Assembly (NCBI GenBank): GCA_945926565.1 | Contig: CAMELY010000026.1 | Location: forward strand, 1 to 12,261 | Source: an uncultured Clostridia bacterium | Lineage (GTDB): Bacteria > Bacillota > Clostridia > Oscillospirales > Oscillospiraceae | DNA length: 12,261 nucleotides | Direction of reading: 5' to 3' | Shown: one piece after another, positions 6,480 to 12,261 of the stretch | Numbering within the stretch: the stretch's first letter is position 1 | Layout of the letters: every line of letters starts with the position of its first letter | Made by a program: the position numbers and the translations under genes | Notes under the pieces: generated by a model | Database searches by the model: none | Told to the model about the DNA's origin: nothing | What the model saw: the letters and a program-made list of their open reading frames with translations, nothing else

Positions 6480-8024
6480 ATGTACGATCCAGAGGATATC
6501 CGCTATTCCAAGGGCGAGGAGCGCCCCCCCTGGGAGCTGAGCGAGAGCGGCAGGCTCCGGGAATGGTTTTCCTGCCGGGGGACAGAGGACGCCGGCGACC
6601 GGCACTGCCGGGAGGTAGAGGAGCAGAAGCGGGAGCGGATGCAGGCCCAAAGGCTCCGCCGTCGGCAGGCGGAGCAGAGCCGCACCGTCCGCGCTCCGGA
6701 GTCAGACGCCGCCGGAGAGCAGCCTCCCACACCCCCCCACAATCCCCGGGGTGACCGGTATATTTACCCGGAGTCCGGCCCCACCATCCGGCCCCGGAAG
6801 CGGTTTAGCGCCGCAGGCGTGGCGGTCATCATTGCCGTGGCCCTGGTGACCAGCCTGGTGATCAATCTGGGCGTCGCCGGCTGGCTGGAGGAGGAATCCT
6901 ACGATGACGGCTGGGAGGATGACTGGTACCAAGAGCCGGTTCCCGATGAGGCCCCTGACTGGGAGGACGGAGACTGGGCGCAGCAGATTCCCGAGCCTGC
7001 TCAGGACCCCGCATCCGAGACGGAGTCCAGCGAGCTGGAGCGGGCGGAGCTGGCCCCGGAGCTGACGGTGGACATCCAGTCCGCCGAAGGGCTGGAGCCG
7101 CTGAGCTATCAGGCGCTGTACGCCAAATGTCTGCCCTCCACCGTCTCCATCACCGTCCTCAATGACGAGGGCATCGGCACCGGCACCGGCATCGTCATGA
7201 CTGAGGACGGCTATATCCTCACCTGCAACCACGTCATCGAGGGGGGCAGAACCTGCCGGATCACCACCAGCGATGACGAGACCTATGAGGCCCTGCTGGT
7301 GGGGGGCGATGCCCAGACCGATCTGGCGGTGCTGAAAATCGAGGCGGAGGGGCTGACCCCCGCCCAGTTCGGAGATTCGGACGAGCTCACCGTGGGGGAC
7401 GAGGCCCTGGCCATCGGCGATCCCCTGGGCACCGAGCTCCGGGGCACCCTGACCAACGGCATTATCTCCGCCATCAACCGGAATGTGACGGTGAACAGCT
7501 ACTCCATGACCCTGATTCAGACCACCGCCGCCCTGAATTCCGGCAATTCCGGCGGCCCCCTGCTCAACATCTACGGCCAGGTGGTGGGGGTCAACAATAT
7601 GAAGATGAACTCCAACGTGGTCACGGTGGAGGGGCTGGGCTTTGCCGTCCCCACCAGCGTGGTGCGGGAGATCGTCCCCACTCTGGCCTCCACAGGCAAG
7701 GTGAGCCGGCCTGTGCTGGGCATTACCTGCTACGGCATCGACCAGGAGACGGCGGAGCGCAATGGGGAGCCGGTCACCGGCCTGCGGGTGGCCTCCATCA
7801 GCGAGGGCTCTGACGCCTATGCCCAGGGCCTGCAGGTGGGGGACTATATCACCGCCGTCAACGGGGTGAACGTGGTCTCTGTGGCTGAGGTGAAGGAGAT
7901 CATCCAGGATCTCTCCATCGGAGATACCGTGGAGCTGGAGGTTTACCGTATCAACGAGGAGAACGGGGAGGACGAGACCTTTTCCCTCACCGTGGCCCTG
8001 GTGGATCAGAGTGAGCTGAACTGA
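6480..8024 (+). CDS. HtrA-like membrane-anchored serine protease with PDZ domain
   Basis: A 514-residue trypsin-like protease of the HtrA/DegP family, acting outside the membrane on misfolded or mistargeted proteins. A long, charged, Arg/Glu-rich cytoplasmic tail (1-107) precedes one membrane helix (about 109-134). Next comes an acidic linker rich in Trp, Asp and Glu (about 136-200), then the protease domain (about 205-405) with the triad His251 (LTCNHVIEGG), Asp281 (TDLAVLKI) and Ser357 (NSGNSGGPL). A C-terminal PDZ domain (about 412-505) contains LQVGDYITAVNGV. The start at 6480 has AGAGGAG (6468-6474) five bases upstream. It lies 40 bases after the kinase gene in the same direction with no terminator between, so it is the third gene of the operon. 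This resembles the CssRS-HtrA stress circuit and also the htrA genes near WalRK. A strong terminator follows at 8048-8100. Confidence 0.93.
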   Translation: MYDPEDIRYSKGEERPPWELSESGRLREWFSCRGTEDAGDRHCREVEEQKRERMQAQRLRRRQAEQSRTVRAPESDAAGEQPPTPPHNPRGDRYIYPESGPTIRPRKRFSAAGVAVIIAVALVTSLVINLGVAGWLEEESYDDGWEDDWYQEPVPDEAPDWEDGDWAQQIPEPAQDPASETESSELERAELAPELTVDIQSAEGLEPLSYQALYAKCLPSTVSITVLNDEGIGTGTGIVMTEDGYILTCNHVIEGGRTCRITTSDDETYEALLVGGDAQTDLAVLKIEAEGLTPAQFGDSDELTVGDEALAIGDPLGTELRGTLTNGIISAINRNVTVNSYSMTLIQTTAALNSGNSGGPLLNIYGQVVGVNNMKMNSNVVTVEGLGFAVPTSVVREIVPTLASTGKVSRPVLGITCYGIDQETAERNGEPVTGLRVASISEGSDAYAQGLQVGDYITAVNGVNVVSVAEVKEIIQDLSIGDTVELEVYRINEENGEDETFSLTVALVDQSELN

Positions 8025-8047
8025 CCGCTCCGGCAAAGCAGAATAAG

Positions 8048-8100
8048 ACACCGCCTGTCCGGGGGATACTGAACGTATTCCAAAGACAGGCGGTGTTTTT
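8048..8100 (+). terminator. Terminator after htrA that also forms the leader of the CBS gene
   Basis: A 12-bp perfect stem ACACCGCCTGTC/GACAGGCGGTGT (8048-8059 with 8085-8096) is followed by a U-run (8096-8100). Inside the loop, GGATAC and GTATTCC can extend the stem with one bulge. The U-run runs straight into the ATG at 8101, and the only Shine-Dalgarno-like bases for that gene (AGGCGG, 8088-8093) are inside the right arm. Confidence 0.85.
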
Positions 8101-8538
8101 ATGCAGATTCGGGAGCTCATGTCAAAATCAGTGGTCTCGATTACGCCGGAGGAATCTGCCGCCCTGGCGGCACGACTGCTCACCCGGCACAATCTGGGCA
8201 TGCTGCCGGTGTGCGGCCAGGACGGGCGGCTGGTGGGGGTGGTCACCGACCGGGATATTGTCACCCGCTGCCTGGCCGCCGGGCAGGATCCCTCCCGGGT
8301 GCCGGTGGAGGACATTATGACCCGGGAGCTGGAGACCCTCTCCCCTCAGGAGGAGGGGGAGGCGGCCCTGGCGCGGATGGCGGGCTGCCAGGTGCGGCGG
8401 CTGCCGGTGGTGGAGGAGGGCAAAGTGGTAGGCGTGCTCTCCCTGGCTGACCTGGCCCGGAGCCGCCGGTATGAGGCGGAGGCCGCCCAGGCCCTCTGCC
8501 AGATCTCGGAGAGCCTGGTGCGGCGGAGACGGCGATAG
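8101..8538 (+). CDS. Two-CBS-domain protein
   Basis: A 145-residue soluble protein made almost entirely of a CBS pair (Bateman module), which in this family binds adenine nucleotides or related ligands as an energy or redox sensor. CBS1 (about 1-58) contains MSKSVVSITPEES, LGMLPV and GVVTDRDIV; CBS2 (about 70-122) contains IMTRELETLSPQE, VRRLPVV and GVLSLADLA. A short helix and an Arg-rich end (RRRRR) follow. Start choice: Met1 gives the canonical opening and the ATG directly follows the U-run of the htrA terminator. I see no separate promoter in the 76-base gap, so expression may depend on readthrough from the htrA operon. The next gene is convergent and shares the terminator at 8599-8632. 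The partner or enzyme it regulates is not evident. Confidence 0.88.
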   Translation: MQIRELMSKSVVSITPEESAALAARLLTRHNLGMLPVCGQDGRLVGVVTDRDIVTRCLAAGQDPSRVPVEDIMTRELETLSPQEEGEAALARMAGCQVRRLPVVEEGKVVGVLSLADLARSRRYEAEAAQALCQISESLVRRRRR

Positions 8539-8565
8539 GGGTTCAGCGGATGCGTTTTTCGGTAG

Positions 8566-8585
8566 GGCGGAGGCTTGCCCCCGCC
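8566..8585. other. Imperfect hairpin after the CBS gene
   Basis: GGCGG-A-GGC-TT-GCC-C-CCGCC can fold into a hairpin with one internal mismatch. It is preceded by TTTTTCGGTAGG. It recalls short GC-rich intergenic repeats common in gut clostridia, but only one copy is visible here, so the repeat status is unproven. Confidence 0.25.
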
Positions 8586-8598
8586 GTTTAGCAACGGA

Positions 8599-8632
8599 AA
8601 AACAGGCGCAGGAATCCCCCTGCGCCTGTTTT
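8599..8632. terminator. Bidirectional terminator between convergent genes
   Basis: A perfect 14-bp stem AAAACAGGCGCAGG-type arm (8599-8612 with 8619-8632) closes a six-base loop. It gives a U-rich end on the plus strand (GTTTTG) and a five-U run on the minus strand. It serves both the CBS gene and the glycerophosphotransferase operon ending at 8654. Confidence 0.88.
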
Positions 8633-8653
8633 GCGGTAAAACTGCTGCTCCGC

Positions 8654-9904
8654 TTATTCCGGAAAAATCTCTCCCAGCACCCGATGGCTGGCCCGGCCGT
8701 CATCCATAGGGGTGTAGGTCTCGTTGAACTTCTGATAGGCCTCAGTGAACCGGAAGCCCCCCTGGAACTGATCCAGAATCGCCTCCTCCAGCTGCTCCTG
8801 GGTGCGGAGGATGGGGAAGGGCAGCTCCTTCAGGTCGATATAGAAGTCCCGGAGCTGGCCCTGATAGAGCTCCAGATCGTACATGAACAGGAGAATGGGC
8901 CGCTTGAGAATGGCGTAGTCGAAGAAGACGCTGGAGTAGTCGGTGATGAGCATATCCGAGATGATATACACCTCGTTCACGTCGTCCACATCGGCCACGT
9001 TGAACACCCGGCCCTCGTACTTGGCGAAGTCAAACTGGCTGGCCACAAAGTAGTGGGGCCGGAAGAGGATGACATAGTCCTCCCCCAGGGTGTCCAGCAG
9101 GTGGTCAAAGTCCATCTCCAGGGTGAAGCCGTAGGAATAGGCCTTGTCCAGCTTCTGGTTGTCCCGGAAGGTGGGGGCGTAGAGGATGACCTTCTTCCCC
9201 TCCGGCACCCCCAGACGGGCCTTGATGGCGGCCGCCTGCTCCGGGGTGTACCGGCTGAGAAAGTCGTTTCTGGGATAGCCCTGCTGGATGATCCGGACAT
9301 GCTTGCCGTAGTCCCTCAGGGCGAAGGCGGAGGACAGCTTCTCCGTATAAAAGTCCGAGGGGGAGAGCAGGGTGGTGATCTTCTTCACCCGCTCCTGGTA
9401 GCGCTGGTGGATCTCCTGTGCGGTGTTGACACTGTTGCTGTCCACCTCGATGTCGCAGCCCAGCCGCTTGAGGGGGGTGCCGTGCCAGGTCTCAATCAGC
9501 TCCTGGCCCCGGCGCAGCCGGAAAAAGCCCAGGGGCATAGAGTTGGTGACAATATATTTTGCCCGGGCGCAGGCCAACTTGTGGGCCCGGGAGTTGTAGC
9601 GCACCACCTGGGTCCGGGGGCCGGCCAGTTGATTCTTTTGCTCCGCCTCCTCGGTGAGGGCCCAGATAAACCGGTAGTCCTGATATTTGGGGTCAGAGAG
9701 CATCTCCTGATACAGGGCCTTGGGGCTGCAGGTGTACTGCCGGCCCTGGAAGGCGTCGAAGACCACCAAATGCTCGTCCAGCTTGGTGGTGGCCCGGGTC
9801 AGGGCGTAGAGCCCCCGCACCCCCAGCTTGTAGCCTTTATAAATCGCCTGAAAGAGGGGGGACTTCCGTTTCAGGCCGCTGCGCACAGCGTCTTTGATTC
9901 CCAT
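8654..9904 (-). CDS. CDP-glycerol glycerophosphotransferase family protein (second copy)
   Basis: A 416-residue member of the TagF/TagB-like glycerophosphotransferase family, which transfers glycerol phosphate from CDP-glycerol to an acceptor at the inner face of the membrane during wall or lipoteichoic acid-type polymer synthesis. Motifs in order: a basic amphipathic N-terminus (about 1-40) with no true membrane span; QGRQYTCSPKALY; ETWHGTPLKRLG with catalytic-type His141; QGYPRND; ILYAPTFRD; LFRPHY with His284; and SDMLITDYSSVFFDYA with Asp322-Ser325, the CDP-glycerol binding region. The start at 9904 is chosen over an in-frame ATG at 9997 because it gives a clean alignment with the paralogue, has an AAGGGAAGA site just upstream, and sits two bases after the upstream stop, implying coupled translation. 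Whether it primes or polymerises cannot be told; the length suits a single-domain enzyme. Confidence 0.92.
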   Translation of the reverse strand: MGIKDAVRSGLKRKSPLFQAIYKGYKLGVRGLYALTRATTKLDEHLVVFDAFQGRQYTCSPKALYQEMLSDPKYQDYRFIWALTEEAEQKNQLAGPRTQVVRYNSRAHKLACARAKYIVTNSMPLGFFRLRRGQELIETWHGTPLKRLGCDIEVDSNSVNTAQEIHQRYQERVKKITTLLSPSDFYTEKLSSAFALRDYGKHVRIIQQGYPRNDFLSRYTPEQAAAIKARLGVPEGKKVILYAPTFRDNQKLDKAYSYGFTLEMDFDHLLDTLGEDYVILFRPHYFVASQFDFAKYEGRVFNVADVDDVNEVYIISDMLITDYSSVFFDYAILKRPILLFMYDLELYQGQLRDFYIDLKELPFPILRTQEQLEEAILDQFQGGFRFTEAYQKFNETYTPMDDGRASHRVLGEIFPE

Positions 9905-9906
9905 AT

Positions 9907-11163
9907 TTATCTTCCCTTTCCAATTACGGTCTCTGTCACCCGGCGGGCCGCCTGTCCGTCGTCCAGCGGAGCAAACCGCCGGCGGAAGGCCTCCCACTCC
10001 GGCGTCCAGACAAACTGCTCCGTCTCCAAAATGGCGGGGGCCAGCTGCTCTTCCCGGGTGAGGATGGAGCCGGGCAGCTCGCTCAGGTCAAAATAGAAGC
10101 CCCGGAGATGATCCCGGTACTGCTCCAGGTCGTACATATAAAACAGAATCGGCCGCCTCAGATTGGCGTAGTCGAACATCGTGCTGGAGTAGTCGGTGAC
10201 CATCAGGTCGGAGGCCAGGTACAGGTCATTGATCTCCTCCACCCCGGACACATCCAGCACAAAGCCGGGATAGGCGGAGAAGTCAAAGGCGGAGGCCACC
10301 AGATAGTGGGCCCGGAAGAGCACCACATACCCATCCCCCAGCTGCTCCCGCAGCCTGCCAAAGTCGATAGCCGGCCGGTAGTCATAGCCCCGGCCGGAGA
10401 CATGCTGATCGTCCCGAAAGGTGGGGGTGTAGAGGATGGCCCGCTTGCCCTCCGGAATGCCCAGCCTTGCCCGGAGGGCCTGACGCTCCTCCTCTGTGGC
10501 GTTGATCAGCCGGTCGTTCCGGGGATAGCCCGCCTCCAGAACGGCGTCCCCTTTCCCCCAGCGCTCCAGCTGCCAGGCGGAGCGGAAGCAGGCGGAGGCA
10601 AAGGGGGAGGGCGACAGGAAATAGTCCACCTTTTCCCCCTCCAGCCGGTATTTCCGGTGGATCTCCGCCAGGGAGTTCATGGCGTTGCCTTCCTCCTGAA
10701 TATCATAGCCCAGCCGCTTGAGGGGGGTGCCGTGCCAGCACTGGAGGTAGGTCTGCCCCCTTTTCGGGGCGATGTGCTCCGGGAGGGTGGAGTTGAACAC
10801 CCAGTACCCCGCCCCGGCCATGGCCGCCTCAAAGGCTTTGCCCCCGAAGGGGATGACGCCGGTGCGGGGTGCGGCGGCCAGCGCGGAGAACTGCTCCGGC
10901 TCCTTCACCGCCCAGAGGAAGCGATAGTCCTGATAGGCGGGGGCAGACACCATATAGTCATAGATGGCCCGGGGACTGCAGGTGCAGTTTTTCCCGTGGT
11001 AGGAGCAGAAGAGGACACACTTGGGGTCCGGGACAATCCGCCCGGTGCGCAGCCGGTAGGCCCCGGCCCGGAGGACCCGCAGCACACGGCGCAGCAGCAG
11101 CCGAAGCCGGGGAAAACGCTTCACCAGGTCATAGGCGGTCTTTTTCAGGCCTTGGCCGGACAT
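9907..11163 (-). CDS. CDP-glycerol glycerophosphotransferase family protein (first copy)
   Basis: A 418-residue paralogue of the gene that follows it, with the same fold and motif order: basic N-terminal segment with many Arg and Leu (8-42, likely membrane-associated); HGKNCTCSPRAIYDY; LQCWHGTPLKRLGYDI with His144; EAGYPRNDRL; ILYTPTFRDDQ; VLFRAHY with His286 (Ala where the paralogue has Pro); and SDLMVTDYSSTMFDYA with Asp324-Ser327. The two proteins align along nearly their whole length, including the final PLDDG-type motif, and share a 32-base identical DNA stretch. The start at 11163 has AAGGAGG (11171-11177) seven bases upstream and a consensus promoter at 11203-11231. It is the first gene of a two-gene operon. 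The pair may make a linkage primer and extend it, or act on different acceptors; that is inference. No CDP-glycerol synthase (tagD) gene is in view. Confidence 0.92.
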   Translation of the reverse strand: MSGQGLKKTAYDLVKRFPRLRLLLRRVLRVLRAGAYRLRTGRIVPDPKCVLFCSYHGKNCTCSPRAIYDYMVSAPAYQDYRFLWAVKEPEQFSALAAAPRTGVIPFGGKAFEAAMAGAGYWVFNSTLPEHIAPKRGQTYLQCWHGTPLKRLGYDIQEEGNAMNSLAEIHRKYRLEGEKVDYFLSPSPFASACFRSAWQLERWGKGDAVLEAGYPRNDRLINATEEERQALRARLGIPEGKRAILYTPTFRDDQHVSGRGYDYRPAIDFGRLREQLGDGYVVLFRAHYLVASAFDFSAYPGFVLDVSGVEEINDLYLASDLMVTDYSSTMFDYANLRRPILFYMYDLEQYRDHLRGFYFDLSELPGSILTREEQLAPAILETEQFVWTPEWEAFRRRFAPLDDGQAARRVTETVIGKGR

Positions 11164-11202
11164 GGGCCTCCCTCCTTCTTTGCAGAGCTTTTACATGGGC
11201 AT

Positions 11203-11231
11203 ATTGTACCCTCTCTGAGCGGGGGTGTCAA
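11203..11231 (-). promoter_or_regulatory. Sigma-A type promoter of the glycerophosphotransferase operon
   Basis: On the minus strand TTGACA (11231-11226) is followed after exactly 17 bases by TACAAT (11208-11203). The predicted start is near 11196, giving a short leader of about 33 bases that carries the ribosome binding site. Confidence 0.82.
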
Positions 11232-11272
11232 GGAAGGTGCGTCTTCCGCGAAACTACCCGACGACACGTTTG

Positions 11273-11315
11273 AAACAAATAAGCACCGAAGGGGAGTTGT
11301 TCCTCTTCGGTGCTT
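11273..11315 (-). terminator. rny: Terminator of the RNase Y gene
   Basis: An 11-bp perfect stem AAGCACCGAAG/CTTCGGTGCTT (11281-11291 with 11305-11315), extendable by three more pairs including one G-U, closes a seven-base loop. It lies 23 bases after the rny stop. On the minus strand it is followed by ATTTGTTT, an interrupted U-rich stretch. Confidence 0.75.
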
Positions 11316-11338
11316 GAATTTGCTGAACTTGTCCGGTC

Positions 11339-12261
11339 TTACTTGGCGTATTCCACGGCCTTGGTCTCCCGGATCAGGTTGACCTTGATCTGGCCGGGGT
11401 ACTCCAGGTTCTCCTCGATCTGCTTGGCGATGTCCCGGGCCAGGATGACCATCTGGTCCTCGCTGATCTCCTCGGGCTTGACCATAATGCGGATCTCCCG
11501 GCCGGCCTGGATGGCGTAGGCCTTGTCCACGCCCCGGAAGGAGGAGGAGATCTCCTCCAGCCGCTCCAGGCGCTTGATATAGTTCTCCACGTTCTCGCGG
11601 CGGGCGCCGGGACGGGCGGCGGAGATGGCGTCGGCCGCCTGAACCAGGCAGGCCACAATGGTCTGGGGCTCCACATCGTTGTGGTGGGCGGCGATGGCAT
11701 GGACGATGGCGTCGCTCTCCTTGTACCGCTTGGCCAGATCCACGCCGATCTGGACGTGAGAGCCCTCGATCTCGTGATCGACGCTCTTGCCCAGGTCGTG
11801 GAGCAGACCGGCCCGCTTGGCCTGGGCCACGTCGGCTCCGATCTCGGAGGCCAGCAGCCCGGCGATGTGGGACACCTCGATGCAGTGGTTGAGCACATTC
11901 TGACCGTAGCTGGTGCGGTAGTGCATCCGGCCCAGCAGGCGAACCAGCTCGGGGTGCAGAGAGTGGATATTGGTCTCAAAGATGGCCCGCTCGCCCTCCT
12001 GCTTAATGGTGGCCTCCACCTCGCGCTTGGCCTTCTCCACCATCTCCTCGATGCGGGCGGGATGGATGCGGCCGTCGGCGATGAGCCGCTCCAGGGCGAT
12101 CCGGGTGATCTCCCGGCGGACGGGGTCGAAGCAGGAAATGGTGATGGCTTCGGGCGTGTCGTCGATAATCAGCTCCGCACCGGTGAGGGTTTCCAGTGTG
12201 CGGATGTTGCGGCCCTCACGGCCGATGATACGGCCCTTCATCTCGTCATTGGGCAGGGGCA
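11339..12261 (-). CDS. rny: Ribonuclease Y (5' end missing)
   Basis: RNase Y is the membrane-tethered endoribonuclease that initiates decay and processing of many Firmicute mRNAs. The visible 306 residues start inside the protein with the conserved [20 protein letters not shown], the opening of the KH RNA-binding domain, and continue to the C-terminus. The Met encoded at 12241 is internal, not a start. The HD phosphohydrolase domain follows: a metal-binding His near [13 protein letters not shown], the His-Asp pair in AGLLHDLGK (codons at 11798-11800 and 11795-11797), and downstream [10 protein letters not shown]. The C-terminal region [11 protein letters not shown] and [20 protein letters not shown] is typical of the family. 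Full-length proteins have about 510-520 residues, so the missing part would hold the membrane helix and coiled coil. A terminator follows, and the downstream glycerophosphotransferase operon has its own promoter. Confidence 0.96.
   Translation of the reverse strand, partial: PLPNDEMKGRIIGREGRNIRTLETLTGAELIIDDTPEAITISCFDPVRREITRIALERLIADGRIHPARIEEMVEKAKREVEATIKQEGERAIFETNIHSLHPELVRLLGRMHYRTSYGQNVLNHCIEVSHIAGLLASEIGADVAQAKRAGLLHDLGKSVDHEIEGSHVQIGVDLAKRYKESDAIVHAIAAHHNDVEPQTIVACLVQAADAISAARPGARRENVENYIKRLERLEEISSSFRGVDKAYAIQAGREIRIMVKPEEISEDQMVILARDIAKQIEENLEYPGQIKVNLIRETKAVEYAK

Noticed and set aside
6702..8315. Long minus-strand open frame antisense to htrA and the CBS gene
   Set aside because: The plus strand encodes clear HtrA and CBS motifs; the antisense product matches nothing recognisable and runs through a strong terminator.
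9905..9997. Upstream ATG for the second glycerophosphotransferase
   Set aside because: It would overlap the previous gene by about 90 bases and add residues absent from the paralogue; the ATG at 9904 has a ribosome binding site.
8471..10096. Long plus-strand open frame antisense to the glycerophosphotransferases
   Set aside because: Its product has low-complexity Gly/Val/Leu/His composition typical of the antisense frame of GC-rich genes, and it crosses the bidirectional terminator.
10108..11382. Plus-strand open frame antisense to the first glycerophosphotransferase
   Set aside because: Antisense shadow of a gene with catalytic motifs; no initiation signals.
1..12261. tRNA, rRNA, CRISPR array, insertion sequence or prophage genes
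   Set aside because: Looked for on both strands by eye; no cloverleaf-like element, regularly spaced repeat array, transposase or integrase motif was seen.

Overview
The window is GC-rich, dense bacterial DNA with strong codon bias towards G/C-ending codons, short intergenic gaps, AGGAGG-type ribosome binding sites and TTGACA/TATAAT-type promoters. Its gene set is RNase Y, a DUF1934/YwiB-like protein, a CssRS-like two-component pair with an HtrA protease, and CDP-glycerol glycerophosphotransferases. Together these point to a Gram-positive Firmicute, most likely a GC-rich gut clostridium of the Oscillospiraceae type. The lineage is inferred from gene content and style; no rRNA or other marker is present.

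Layout: (1) 1-1220, minus strand, a sodium:alanine symporter (AGCS family) whose C-terminus runs off the left edge. Upstream lie a near-consensus promoter and an unusually AT-rich block with repeated TTTTCGGA motifs. (2) 1581-1997, minus strand, a 138-residue protein of unknown function with its own promoter and terminator. It is divergent from (3) an apparent plus-strand operon of murI (glutamate racemase), a DUF1934 protein and a 200-residue unknown protein that overlaps the DUF1934 gene by GTGA. The last of these may be a catalytically empty relative of arginyl-tRNA synthetase. (4) 4190-8024, plus strand, an OmpR-family response regulator, a sensor histidine kinase and a membrane-anchored HtrA-like serine protease. 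They follow a promoter with a weak -35 that carries a direct repeat resembling a PhoP box. (5) 8101-8538, a two-CBS-domain protein whose ATG directly abuts the U-run of the preceding terminator. (6) 8654-11163, minus strand, two tandem paralogous CDP-glycerol glycerophosphotransferases under one strong promoter, ending at a bidirectional terminator shared with the CBS gene. (7) 11339-12261, minus strand, the C-terminal three fifths of RNase Y with its terminator; the N-terminus lies beyond the right edge.

Functional reading: much of the window concerns the cell envelope. MurI makes D-glutamate for peptidoglycan, the two glycerophosphotransferases act on polyglycerol phosphate polymers such as teichoic acid, and the RR-HK-HtrA operon looks like an envelope stress or phosphate/wall sensing module. 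RNase Y and the amino acid symporter are housekeeping neighbours. I see no mobile element, CRISPR array, tRNA or rRNA. The most unusual points are regulatory (the terminator/start arrangement before the CBS gene, the direct repeat before the response regulator, the repeat block before the symporter) and the unidentified 200-residue protein.
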